Assembly (NCBI GenBank): GCA_043228905.1
Contig: JBHGNT010000011.1
Span: forward strand, 14,756,001 to 14,820,000
Source of the DNA: Azolla caroliniana
Lineage: Eukaryota > Polypodiophyta
DNA: 64,000 nucleotides
Direction of reading: 5' to 3'
Below are positions 1 through 12,000 of this stretch, in pieces (the stretch's first letter is position 1; the number at the start of each line of letters is the position of its first letter). The position numbers and the translations under genes were made by a program. The notes below the pieces were generated by a model. It was not told where the DNA came from and did no database searches. It was given only the letters and a program-made list of their open reading frames with translations.

Positions 1-575
1 GTATTATATAGGACTTATTCACAAAACATATTATACACATACATAGATTTTTACACGATCTATATACAATTATACAACTCTACAAGAAAAGCATTAAAAC
101 TTATACCTAAACATATACATATCGTCCTCAATGATCATTTGCACAGCTCTCCAAGTAAACAACAAAAAGTCTTACACATATTTAACATTCAATAGTTACT
201 TACACCGAGCACATAAACACACATTAGCACATATGCATTATACCATATATGAATATACATTCTTGATAACCCTTCTTGACTCCAAGTCTTGTAGCACAAC
301 AATGGCACACCACATGTTGGATTTCATAAGACTCTCAAGATAGTCAATTAGAATTGTCACTACCCAACTTATAAGTTCGTCAAAGTTTATGTTTGCACTT
401 GCAACGTCTGTTGTTGATGAGCTATCATGACTCATATCATCCATGTGGATTGTCACAACCTTTTTTTGTATTCCAAACAGTTCATCAAAATCCATTTCTT
501 GAATGAATTTCTCCCCACTTCCAACGCTTTTTATGCATTTTGATAGTGGGGGATTGATTGACTAGGATGACACGT
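1..575. repeat. Left half of old AT-rich repeat (R1) split by Ty3 insertion
   Basis: No gene is supported. From about 280 to 575 the sequence aligns by eye with 18,120-18,420: shared tracts include TAAGTTCGTC, a CATCCATGT.GATTGT block and a GCATT.TGATAGTGG block. The right half of the same repeat continues after the Ty3 element at 7,615. The 18-kb copy therefore acts as an uninterrupted paralogue of the insertion site. Its identity as part of an older LTR element is an inference. Confidence 0.6.
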
Positions 576-1224
576 TGTCGCGTTACTACGCGCGTGCGTG
601 GAGAAACGAGGCGGGACCACCGGGGTCTTGGACCGAAGAGCTGGTGATAGAAGGGGAATGAGGAAGAGAGAGACGCCTTGTCACGTATGAGTAAGAAACA
701 CAGGGGCACGGCCCGTCAACACAGATGACGCGAAGGGACACAGAGATAGGGAGACACAAGTGTTTGTATATTAACGAGTAACAGAATACACAACAAAGCA
801 CGCGAGCGGTTACAACCGAACAGGTCGGCGAACAGATGTCGATGCCTGTTCGTCTGCGCACGAAAGGAGAAAAGGGTGGAGGTGTTGCCGGAAGCACAAG
901 GGCGTTCCTCGAAGCAGCGCGAGCCTCCCGAAAACCTGCAGAGAAGAGCGATGGAGAACGAACAGAGGAGAAGCGTTCGGTTCCAGTCCGACAGCACTTC
1001 GTCCTCCTTAATGCGCGATCCCTTCTCCCTGCGTATCCCTCTCCTTTATAGCGTCAAGAAGGGAGTCGTCTCCCTCATTTACTTCCTACCTACCGAATCT
1101 AACTACCCAGGATATCTCTATGTACCTAATTCTCTATTATATACATTAAGAGCGCGCACACGTGAAGGGCCGGTTCATGTGCGCTATTCACCGATTGCGC
1201 CAAGGGACGGTTTTCTTCACGACA
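576..1224 (-). repeat. 3' LTR of the Ty3 element
   Basis: 649 bp, and a direct repeat of 6,966-7,614. Counting by eye gives about 22 substitutions and no indels (about 96.6% identity); most are transitions. It holds no coding region; the short open frames across it are not genes. Confidence 0.93.
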
Positions 1225-4200
1225 TCCGCCCCCACCTAACCGCGCATCCACCGGTATGCGCCAAAATTGGGTTCTGGTTGGAGAAAACCGGTCTGGGTTC
1301 CGTTTCTTCGTCCATCGGTTCGCCCTCCGTTTCGGACTGTTCGTCTTCGTTGTCCAGGCCTCTTAGATCCGGTTCGTTGTCGTGGCGCTTCTTGAACGCT
1401 TTGATCCGCTTCCCTGCTACCGGCATCGCCATCCTCGTACCGTCGAGTTCCGCCAGGTGATACGTCCCGTTGTCGTTGGCACTCGTTACCACGTAAGGCC
1501 CGAACCACCGCTTCGCAAACTTCCGTGTTGCTCGGTGCTGGTTGTCGAGGCTGCTGTCGTAGACTAGCACCCAGTCGCCTTCCTCGATTTTCTTCGGTCG
1601 TAGCTGGTGCGTTCGGTCGAACCGGGCTTTGTTCTTCATCCTCGCCGTTCGAAGTCTCTCCGCTGCTCGTTCCACATCCTCTGGCCTCCGCTCGAGCTGT
1701 CGTATACGTGCCGCTAGCAGTTCTTCCCGACTCACCTCGTCCCTCCAATCTATTGTCACCCAAGAGGAGATCGTCCGTTCCATCGGCATGATCAGCTTCT
1801 ATCCGAACATGAGCTCTGACGGCATGAACCCGGTTACCGAACTGTGCGTTGTCCAGTCCGCACACAAGGCATAAGGTAACAGTCGTGGCCAGTTTCCGAC
1901 CTGGCCTCCGCATGCCCGGACTAGCGCTTTGACGATTGGCCCGTGCCCGCGCTCTACCTTCCCGTTTGCCTCCGGATTGTACGCTGTGGTGAGCGAGAGC
2001 TTGACCCCTAACCGGTCGAACAGCTCCTCGGCCTCTTCGGCGTCCAACTCCCTGCGGTCAGCCACGATCTTTCCGACGCACCCGTACCGGCATATCACGT
2101 CCTCGATCAGGAACCGACACACGGCCGCAGCCGTTTTGTTCTGCAGGGCTCGGCCTTCCACCTGGTTCGTCAGGTCCTCTTGGGCCAGCACCAGATATCG
2201 CATCTGCCCTACGCCCATCGGCATCGTCACCAAATCTACCATCCATTTGAAGTGGATGGCCGGAGGGTAAGTGGGGTGAAGCTCGTCCCGATGTCGGACT
2301 ATGGAGTGCATCTGACAGCTCTCACAAGTTGTCATGAACCGATGCACGTCCCGGTACAGTCCCGGCCACCAATACTTGCCCTTTAGTTTCTCAAACGTGG
2401 CCCACGTCCCAAGGTGTCCAGCCCAGGGGCTGTCATGGTAGGCCTTCAGCAGCTCCTCCTGTTCCTCCTTCATCGCCACTACTCGGAGCGGGATGTCGTT
2501 TCTCTTCTCCGGGTGCTTCCACAAGTATCCGTCCCGGAGAAAGAATCGGTAGGCTTTCTTCCGGATCCGGTTGGCCTCGTCCTTTGTCCATGACGCGTCC
2601 GGCGCCATTGTCCTCAAGAATCCCCCAATCTGCAGCCACTCCCCGTCGTACTTGCTTACGTTGAAATCGTTAAGCACCGGAGTGCTCCCTCCCTCGGTTG
2701 TTGCGTAAGCCACCTCGAAGAAGTCCACACTGACTTCCTCGTCCTCCGAAACCATGCCGCCCTCGTCGTTGAATCGCGCCCTCAAAAGCATGTCGGCCAT
2801 GGCATTGTCTTTCCCGGAAATGTGTCGTATTTCCGGATCCAGGAACTTGATGTACGCTATCCACCTGAGCATCGCCAGGTCCGGGGTTGCGCATCCGGAA
2901 ACCATGCCGAGAATCGGCAGGCAGTCCGTCTCGATAATCACTTCTGTCCCGATCAGATAGTCTTTATCGGCCTTCACCGCCGAAACGATACCCCAGAGTT
3001 CGCGTTTAACCTGGGAGTATCCTCGTTGTCGCTCGCTGAGGACCTTCGCACCAAACCCGATTGGGAACCGAATGTCGTCCTCATCTTCTTGGTTGACGAC
3101 CCATCCGATCCCGGTCGGACTCGTATCTACCGTTATGTAGATGGGAGTGCCTTTCTCGTAGACAGCCTTCCGGAGTGCCGGTGCTGCAGAAAGAGCCTCC
3201 TTCATCTTTCGGACCGACTCCGCGTGCTCGTCTCGCCACTCGAATTTTCGCCCCTTTTTCAGCAACCCGTATAGCGGCTCGGCAATGTGGGCGTAATGCG
3301 GGATCCATATATGGTAGAACGCGCATGCTCCCAAAAACCTCCGTACCTCCGTGACCAAGTTACAGTCGGGCTTCATTGAGGAGATGGCTTCCACCTTAGC
3401 CGGAGACAGTTTCCGGCCATACGGCCCGCATAGATGTCCGACGACCATGATCTCTGATTGCCCGAAGGCCGATTTCTCCCCGGAGAGGGTGAGCCTCGCG
3501 TCCTCTAGCCTCTGCAACACCCTCTCGCAGTCGTCAATGTGTGTCTCCACAAATTTCCGGCATCCGTCCAGTCCAACCATTTCGTCCTTTTCCTCCATCG
3601 GACATCCCTTGATCGGGATGTCGTCCAAGAATGGCATGGTGATGTCCGGGATACAATCCCTCATCACCTTGTTCATTGCATTCACCATGTGGGCCACCGA
3701 GTTCGTCCCTCCTTGTGGCAGGGTGCACATCCGCACTAGGCCGAGAGGAGTCCGCATCGTCGTAATGTCTCTACTCTCTACGGCTAGTTGGAACTGATCG
3801 TACCCCGAGTATAGATCACCAACCGAGTAGATCGACCTTCCGGCGAAGGCCTCCGCGAACTCGTCTATCGTTGGTCCAATTCTTGCGTTCCGAATTGTCA
3901 CTCTGTTGACCGGTTGCAGGTCTTGAATGAAGTGCAACTTCCCGTTCTTCTTCGGTATGGTAAACCACAAGTTCGAGTACGGGGCACTCGACAGTTCGAG
4001 GATGCCCATATTGACTTTCTGCCTCAATAGCTCCATCAGCTCTGGGATGTGAGCTCTCGGTACCGAAATTGGCTTGAGATTCCATGGTACATGCGGTACC
4101 GTGAATATCACCATCGGCTTCACGACTGTCGGGTCTACGCACCCGATCTCTTCCGGTGAGAATGCGAAGGCTTTCCCGTGCCTTCCGAGCATTCTCCGAA

Positions 4201-4860
4201 ACCGGTCTTCTTCCGCCGGCAGTAGGAACCCGCCCCCACCTATTTTGAGCTCCCGTAGCGTTCTGTCGGTGAAGGTGTGCCCTATGCAGGCCGGATCTCG
4301 TAAACTGGGGTCCGACGCGACCCCCTCGATTCGCAACTCGCTGCCCTCCGGTAAGGGTGCCGCGACTGGCCTTACCTTCCGGTCCACAGTCTTGTACTTC
4401 GTGTTAACCCGGGCCGTCCGATCCGACTCGAGCCCTCGACTGAAGTCTGCGATGACTTCGTACATTTCTTCTAAACAAACCGGTATCGTCCGGTCCTCTT
4501 TAAGGCCCTCTCCGACCACCTCTCGCAGTATTCCCAAGGTATCGTCGAAGGAGACCGCCTCCACGGCTCCGTAGATTTCCTCGCTGGGCCCGAGAACTCC
4601 GCACGCCCGAAGTCGCTCTTCCGCCCTTGTCTTTTCTAGGCCAACGACGCCGACTATCGTACACCCTCCGTTTTCGGAGAAACAAAACTTCCTACTTATG
4701 GTACAAGGTTTCTTCAGGTTTGCATCTATCGTACATATGTGGGGTGTTCCCGGACTGTCCGGACTGTCGCGGCCCCACGCCTTGGCAGCCCTCTCTAAAA
4801 ATCCTCTCAGTTTTCGCCACCGAGGGACTCGCGGTTTCACTCGTGGTTCGGTCGCACCGT
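1217..4860 (-). pseudogene. Ty3 pol: RT, RNase H, integrase (interrupted)
   Basis: This is the polymerase part of the Ty3 element. The RT palm is visible as DLYSGYDQFQL, TPLGLVRMCTLPQGG and the catalytic FLDD. RNase H follows with ITVDTSPTGIGWVV. The integrase zinc finger is an HHCC arrangement (HLGT ... CESCQMH). The integrase core has Asp in MVDLV, Asp in VADRRE and Glu in GKVERGH, and then a GPY/F-type module (RWFGPYVVTS) near 1,500. One in-frame TAG at 1,799-1,801 splits the frame inside a context (MFG, then KLIMP) where related proteins usually have glutamine, so CAG to TAG is likely. The pol frame is offset from the gag-protease frame upstream, which points to a frameshift near 4,840-4,870. 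The VADRRE variant and the whole layout recall fungal Ty3 families more than common plant ones; that is from memory, not a search. Confidence 0.88.
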
Positions 4861-6948
4861 CAGGAACTGGACTGAATGACGCCTGTCCTGACTCTTGACC
4901 CTCGCGTAAGCCGACCCGTTGTCTAGCACCTTGGTCTCCATACGCGCTGCCGTAATGTACGGTTCTCCCAGTATGACCGGGTGCGAGGACGTCTCCTGCA
5001 CAAAGAAGTGCTAGTCTATTTCGACGTCGCCGATCTTGACTCGCACGTTTGGGCAGGCCCCGTGTAGTTCCTCCGTGGCGCGCGTCGCCGCCCGTATCTT
5101 CCACCCGTGCTTAGTGTTGATCGGCCATTTCCCCTTCTTGTAGAAGTCCATGGACATCAGGTTTATTTCCGAACCGTGGTCCACCAGCGCCACCACCGGT
5201 TCCTGAACATCTCCGATCTTCACCGGGGTTTCCGTGGTCGCTCGGGCCCAGTGTGGCCTCGAGTAGTGGCTCTCCGCCCACTCGTCTTCCAGCGCCATGT
5301 CCTCTATGTGCGCCGTCCGCACCTCCACCGGCCTTCCCGGTTCTGCCTCCGTTGACAGCCTCTTCCTCTTCACCAAGTCCACGATGGAGTCGTGGAACTC
5401 CTTCTTGGCGATCCCTAGCACCTCCCGCAACGACAGTTCCACCTTGCTGTCAAGGATTCATTCTTCCAGGACCTTTCATAGGTCCGTGGTCCTTTCGATC
5501 TCCGTGCCAAAACGGTACCCGCCCTTTTTGTGGTTATCCCGGGCACTGGACTCACCGGCCTCGTTCCATTTCAGCCCGAATCGGGTTTCGTATCTCTGTG
5601 AAGATCCGGCCCCTCCGGGTTTACCTACCCGTTTGTCTTCAACCAGAGCCTCGTAGTTCTGGCAAGCCGCTTCGACGAAACCCGTCTTTTCTTCGATCAG
5701 GTCACTCCACCTGGTTACCTCCTGGACCCGCTTCTCCGCGCGGTCCGCCTCGTCTCTCTTTAGTTGGGCACCGGCGAGGCCTTCCAGCACCGTCGGCCAG
5801 AACTCGGCTTTGCTCTCCTTCCGGGCCTCGCTACCTCCGACCCGAATACCGGCTGGCGCTGAGTAGTGGACGGTCTCCGCGTGCCGGGCTACCGCCTCTT
5901 CCATCAGCCTTTTCATTCCTCCTCGCCCGTCGTTTCAGTTCAGGGCCCTCCGAGTATCGTTGGCGTGCACCCGGCCTTCCCACAGGTACACTACCCGGCT
6001 TCTCAAAGCCTCCATAAAGTCCCCGCAGTCTTTCCGGATGTGGCCGACCTCGTCACACCACATGCACCTACTTCCTGCCGGAGGCCGTCGGTCATGAGCC
6101 TGATCGCCGCCTTCTCTCCTAGGTTGGGCGATCTGGAGATCCTTTACCGCTCGTGTCAACTCCTCCAAAGTTGTTCCCCCGGACGAGCCTCTGACCACGC
6201 CGGTCGAAGCCGAACCGGTTTCGAGCCACTCCCGGGTCTCTTCCCTTCGCGCCTGCGGTATCGGTTCGAGCTTCCTTGCTACAATAAGTCTCGCCCCGGT
6301 CGCCTCTGTATCAGCCCACTCCCACCGTTTGTCAAAATGGCCGCAGACTCTTTTTACCGCGGCCCAGTCGGCCGTCAGCCCGTCTTCGGTTTTCAGTAAG
6401 GAGCCAACTTGCCCCCGATCCCGTGCGTCAACCGATTTGACAAACAGCAGGACACGACTTGTGTCCAGAATGGTCCGATTGAGCACCAAAAGGCGTGCAA
6501 AGCGTTCCTCAAACTCCCGGAGGAGTACCAACGCATTTCTTCCTTTGTTGGGGGACTCCACCCACTCCATGAAGCTCCGCTTCGAAAGTCGAAGCGCGTC
6601 ATCCAGCCCGTATTTCTCCAGGAGCCGTCCTTTGAACTCCTCCCAGGTCCGTCTCTCCGCCCAGACCTCGAGCACCTCCGCATGGATGCCCGGCATCGCC
6701 ACTCGAGGGAATCCGGCAAGACGCCTCTCTTCCGGAATATCCCTCATCAACATCTCCGCCCGGTAGGACGCCAAATAACTCGTGGCATCCTTTCCACTGA
6801 ACCGGCCAATCGTACCGACGATCGCCTCAATAGCCCTGTCAAGGGCGTCGGTGCCCTCGCGCGCGCTCACTATCCGGTCCACGGCCGAAGCCATGGCCTC
6901 TGCAAGATCTGAACCCCTCATCTTCTGCTCCTCTGCTGCCTGTTTCAC
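4837..6948 (-). pseudogene. Ty3 gag and aspartic protease, interrupted by stops
   Basis: The gag part (6,948-5,935) ends with a CCHC zinc knuckle, CMWCDEVGHIRKDC, the nucleic-acid-binding motif of retroelement capsid proteins. The same frame continues through TGA at 5,935, TGA at 5,476, a further TGA about 15 nt on, TAG at 5,011 and TGA at 4,837. Between the stops the protein remains family-like, including the protease core VVALVDHGSEINLMS, in which Asp-His-Gly replaces the usual Asp-Thr/Ser-Gly. Every open piece is in one frame, so the stops are point changes, not frameshifts. The pieces do not start with ATG (the one near 5,442 would begin with GTG) and are not separate genes. Confidence 0.85.
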
Positions 6949-6965
6949 GTCGGGTTCACCAAATA

Positions 6966-7614
6966 TGTCGCGTTACTACGCGCGTGCGTGGAGAAACGAG
7001 GCGGGACCACCGGGGTCTTGGACCGAAGAGCAGGTGATAGAAGAGGAATGAGAAAGAGAGAGACGCCCTGTCACGTATGAGTAAGAAACACAGGGGCACG
7101 GCCCGTCAACACAGATGACGCGAAGGGACACAAAGATAGGGAGACACAAGTGTTTGTATATTAACGAGTAACAGAATACACAACAAAGCACGCGAGCGGT
7201 TACAACCGAACAGGCCGGCAAACAGATGCCGATGCTTGTTCGTCTACGCACGAAAGGAGAAAAGGGTGGAGGTGCTGCTGGAAGCACACAGGCGTTCCTC
7301 GAAGCAGCGCGCGCCTCCCGAAAACCTGCAGAGAAGAGCGATGGAGAACGAACAGAGGAGAAGCGTTCGGTTCCGGTCCGACAGCACTTCGTCCTCCTTA
7401 ATGTGCGATCCTTTCTCCCTGCGTCTCCCTCTCCTTTATAGCGTCAAGAAGGGAGTCGTCTCCCTCATTTACTTCCTACCTACCGAATCTAACTACTCAG
7501 GATATCTCTATGTACCTAATTCTCTATTATATACATTAAGAGCGCGCACACGTGAAGGGCCGGTTCATGTGCGTTATTCATCGATTGCGCCAAGGGACGG
7601 TTTTCTTCACGACA
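6966..7614 (-). repeat. 5' LTR of the Ty3 element
   Basis: 649 bp, partner of 576-1,224. On the minus strand it runs from 7,614 (TGTCGTGAAG) to 6,966 (ACGCGACA), and the primer-binding-like tract follows at once below 6,966. Confidence 0.93.
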
Positions 7615-8344
7615 ACGTTTTCTTCCCAGATGAAGACTATAAATAGCTATGAGCCAGTACTTCATCTCCGAATGTAAGAATTATGTAAGTATCATGGGTT
7701 CCTAGATGACATTATCCTTTATTTGTGGGCCATAATTTATTTCAAAGATCTAGAAATAGTTGCTGAAGTTATTTTATATTTCTTGTAACTTTAAGGCTAT
7801 CTAGATATAAATATGGGGGATAGTACACAATTGTACGAGCATCAAATTGCATTTTCTTTGGATTTAGTTTGATAACACTTAGGTTTGCTAACACTGCCCA
7901 GAGACACATCAAATATGGCAGGGGGTTGGCCACCTATTGCAATTGTGCCAGGTTCAAGACACAATCAAGTTGGGAAATGTGTGTTGGTTGTCATGGCAAG
8001 CCCTAGTTGATAAGTACGAACATCAGAAGGAGGGGATGAATTTGGTGATAAAAGCAAAAGAGGTTTTTCTTTTCATCATCGACAATATCCACTCAAGTTC
8101 TATTAATGTCGAATCTCGAGTTGTGTTGGAATTGGTCAACCCGATAACTCTTTGGATTCTATGGAAACAACGTTGTAGATGGTTCTTCTCCAACCAAATA
8201 GTGCATCCAGTAATGTTGATGCATGAGATATGGAGTAAAGTTGTTGCCACTCTAAAGAGCCAATACGACGATGTCATGAAGATTTTCGGCAATAGTGTGA
8301 AACTTGTAAGGAACATACGAAATCGAGCGTGGTTCTTCTCATGA
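7615..8344. other. Right half of R1 repeat, then LINE-like coding remnant
   Basis: 7,615-7,830 resumes the interrupted R1 repeat: GACTATAAATAGCTATGAG and the GGGTTCCTAGATGACATT region match 18,420-18,560. Then 7,937-8,344 (+) stays open for 135 codons and contains ITLWILWKQRCRWFF, reminiscent of the short Trp-rich C-terminal segment downstream of plant non-LTR reverse transcriptases. It has no catalytic motif and no clear start. I treat it as a decayed element tail, not a host gene. Confidence 0.4.
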
Positions 8345-9070
8345 AATATAAAACAATAATAGTAAAGATACTATTTTAAATAAGTTTAATATCTTGGTAC
8401 AAAAAGATGGAGGTCTTGAAGAGCTTCTGAATGCACTTTACTACGTAGGAAACGAACATCTAAGTGTCAAGTTATGTGGGTATGAAGTTTGCAAAGAAGA
8501 AGAGAAAAATAAAACAATGTGATATCCCACATAGACAAGATAAATAAGGAACCCACCATATATAAGGCAGAGCAAAAGCTATTATCTTTGTGTTTATTTG
8601 TGGAACATAGAAAGGTTAAGTTGTATGACTTAACAAATGGATGTAGCCAAACGCATATAACTATGTGTTTTGGACGAATCCGGCGACAGTGTCCGACAGG
8701 ATCCGACATCCGACATCACCTGGCAACCGCAAACCGACGGAGCCGACAAGACGACGACCGGACGGACAAATGCCTTGTAAAAAATACATTAATAATAAAA
8801 AACAAAAATATATGTGTGTGTGTATTCAAAAGGAGTGCAAGGGAAGACTTGATCCTTGCACCTCCACATTGAGAGTCTATAAACTTACCACTAAGCTATG
8901 TCATTTCTTTTAAAATATTTTCTCTATCATTATAGTTTTACATGTAAATTCTCATATTAGAGCTTAATTGAGAGATATGTGATGCATGAGCGCCAAATGG
9001 CAAACATGCATCACATGCATTGTATGCATGTCTTGTACCCTCACATGCATCATATGCATGGGTACGTCTA
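8276..9070 (+). repeat. R2 repeat, copy 1 (partner at 58,211-59,116)
   Basis: The stretch from GAAGATTTTCGGCAATAGTGT through GATATCCCACATAG, GGAGCAAAAG-like text, a CTTGCACCTCCA tRNA-like block and GTCTTGTACCCTCACATG recurs at 58,215-59,116 with point changes and indels. GATATCCCACATAG resembles the start of plant LTRs. A tRNA-like block on the minus strand (8,833-8,902) is a decayed version of the one at 58,885-58,955. No intact coding region is present. Confidence 0.75.
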
Positions 9071-12000
9071 TAAAAGGATGGATGAAAAGGATCAAAGGGA
9101 TGTTATGTTTGGATTCAAGAATTTAAGAAGAAGAAAATTTCGTTCTCCAATTGATGTTATATCTTGTCTCTCGAATCTAAAGTTAAAAGTTCGATCTTAT
9201 CTCTCTTACTCTCTATCTCTCTCTCGCCATCTCAATCTCTCTCCCTCAAACTATCTTAAATCCTTTCTCGGTAAAGCTAATGGGTGCTTCGAGTCCTTCC
9301 GGTCTAGAACCCCGGTGGTTCTGCCTCACGATCCGCACATAGAGACGGATCTTCACGACAACGTCCTCACGGGCAGATCCGATGGAATTGAAGACAACAA
9401 CTAGCCTTCATCCAACAATGGTCATCCTCTCCCTTTCTTGAGTCAGTGGGCATCCAAAAAGATGGAACTATCGTGTCCTGACAAGGAGTTGTATATAACA
9501 CTCTCACCTGTACAATTTTATAACTAATGGAAGGAGTTTTTTTGGAAAAAAAAAACACTTAAGTTTGTGAATGAATTGTCTTTTTTAGTTCTATTTAGAA
9601 GCAACCGTCTCCATCACATTACATTATTGTTTATCATGGACATACCTCTATTTTATAACCCTCTTTATCATCGAAGCCTTACTGAAATCTATCATCTTCA
9701 TTTAACAACATTTAGAATAAAAGAGAAGCAAAAAGGAAAGTAAGGCAAGCTATGTTAAATGGAGAATAATGGGGGCATGTTGAAACTAGCATAAATAAGG
9801 GATAATGGAGCTAAGAATATGTTCATCTTCTTAGGTTTCTAATATTCAAAGTTATCTTTAAATATGGGAAAAGTGCTAGAAGTGGACTATATTGTGCCTA
9901 GTCGAACAGAGATCGATGACTCATTCTTGCTTTATATAATTTTGTATCTCATTCTTAATTGTTGACATTTGTTATATCCCCCCATTATCGCTTGGATGGT
10001 GTCATTTGCCCAATTATTGCATTTTCATCTAATTTCTTCTTCTTCTTTGTTCAGTTAATATCGATATACAAAGTGTTAATATGGATACTAATTTACTATT
10101 GTGGCAAATTTGTCAAATAGGTATCAATAAAAGTGAGATATAATGTCAACTGATTATTATAGACAAAGTTTATTTGGGAAAAGTAATTTGTCATACACAA
10201 GAAACTAGCGCACATTTTGCATTGCAATCGATAAAGAACATGTTACACTTCATATATTCAATGTGAAAATTTGGTGCAATAAGAAAACACAAAATAATAT
10301 GGCATCTTCGGAGCATTGCCTTAAAACCATATTTCTCTTGATCATTTCCTCCACATAAGATGGAAGTATTGAGCCCCTTTTGTGGTTTGTATAAAACATT
10401 CACAACTGTAAAATTTTAAAACTAATGCAATGAGTTTTTTGTTTTGGAAAAGACGTAGGTATTACCTTAAAAGAATTTATTTCTCATCATACATTCATTT
10501 ATTTTCTAAACTGAACAAAGAAATGGACACCCCTTCAAAGTTTAATTATGTACATTTATTTGTCTGGCAGTGATTATGTACGTTTGATTGCTTGGAGTGC
10601 CATTGACACATTAGCATTTCCATGAACGCATAGATTTGTAGGCCAAATTCCAATTACATTTCTATGAGGCAATAAAAGAAATTTTATTATTTTCTACTTG
10701 TCTTTATCATTGATAAGTGAACATGTACATTCAATTGTTTATAAATGTCATTGACACTTTTAAACATGAAAGCAAAGTTTTATTACATTTCCACACATTA
10801 TTCATGACGTAATGAAAGAAGTTTTATCATTTTCAACTTGGCTTTATCAAAAGCCAGCTCTTCTTTTCATACACAAATCCATAGTTGTGGTCCTCAAGCA
10901 TTATTTTCCATCGTTATTGGATTTCAAAAGCCATTTTTTAGGAGAAAGCTATGGGCGTGCATAATCTTTCAAAAATATTGAGAAACATTTGAGGCACTTT
11001 TTCTATTAGTATTGGAATGCATCTTGTTTGTGACTTGAACCCCTAGTTGTGAAAGCAGAATGACCTTAACCCATAGTCATGAAAAGTAAATGACATGAAC
11101 CCATAGTCATGAACTTTTTAGATGCACAAGTGTATCAATACTTTTTTATTTTAATATGGTAAATCCATGAATCTATTGCCAAAGATGTATTAGAAATAAT
11201 TGGTGAGAATGTTGAAAAGCACTAATGAAAGTAAAATGTTATCTAAGTTTGACTTATATATTGTTTTGAGCATTTTCAAGCTAATTACTATTGGTGATAT
11301 ACTTTTAAACTATCTCCAATCTTAAAAAGTGATATTGGAGGTGGGCTAGAGCACCTACATGCACCTTGTTGTGTGTTTGTGTGTGTGTATCATGCGATGT
11401 GCTACAATTTCGTTTTCATCATAAAGAAGAAATGAAATATTTACATTGGCCCGTTTTAATGTTCGTACAGAACATGTCTTCTTCTAAACATGACTATCAA
11501 ATTCTTGCCCCCCTTGTCATCAATTGTTGATTGTCCATACAAACTAATATTTTTGACACCAAACGACAAGGATATGTTTGATATATAAAGGGTAATATGA
11601 ATACTACCATTGTACGTATTTTTCTAAATATCATTAGGTCTTATAAGCTTGGTAGAAAAGGTCGCTACATGAATATTGTAGTTTTCTTAATCAAATGCTC
11701 TATTGAAGAGTTTATGAACATGATTAAATTTTGTGTAAATGTAAGAAAAGTAAGCTTGTTATTTTCAATTTTACTTAGGAACGACTGATCAGAAAACTTA
11801 TTCATGTAATAGATTAAAGATCTCTCCCATCTCTTTCTCAAATGTCGTGCTATGGAGAAAAATAATACATCTTCTTCATTTTTTCCCCTCATGAATAAAG
11901 AATGAATCAATATTGTACATTATTTAAGCCTTCAAAAAGACAATCAACACATAAAGATGGATATTGGCTAACAATCAATTCAAAAAGTTGTCTATGTGGA

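Larger units (their letters stand above)
576..7614 (-). mobile_element. Ty3-type LTR retrotransposon, minus strand, degraded
   Basis: Two 649-bp direct repeats bound a 5.7-kb interior that encodes gag, protease, RT, RNase H and integrase on the minus strand. The LTRs begin TGTCGTGAAG and end ACGCGACA when read on the minus strand. ACGT(T) flanks the element on both sides (572-576 and 7,615-7,619), a 4-5 bp target-site duplication with an ambiguous edge. A purine tract (minus: AGGTGGGGGCGGA) abuts the 3' LTR at 1,225-1,240. A primer-binding-like tract beginning TGGTGAACCCGACGTG lies 4 nt inside the 5' LTR, near 6,946-6,961; I could not assign its tRNA. The element is clearly more GC-rich than its surroundings. 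The order protease-RT-RNase H-integrase, with a GPY/F-type module and no chromodomain seen, is Ty3-like. In-frame stops and one frameshift make it non-autonomous as read. Confidence 0.93.

Noticed and set aside
836-1460. Plus-strand open frames across the Ty3 3' LTR and pol end
   Set aside because: Shadows of a GC-rich minus-strand element; no family resemblance.
7937-8344. Host gene encoding the 135-codon frame
   Set aside because: No catalytic or structural motif beyond a Trp-rich stretch; the region is repeat-derived and its 3' part belongs to the R2 repeat.
9340-9375. CTTCACGACAACGT here resembles the Ty3 LTR end plus target at 7,605-7,618
   Set aside because: The match is only about 14 bp and no LTR sequence precedes it; treated as chance or a shared short word.
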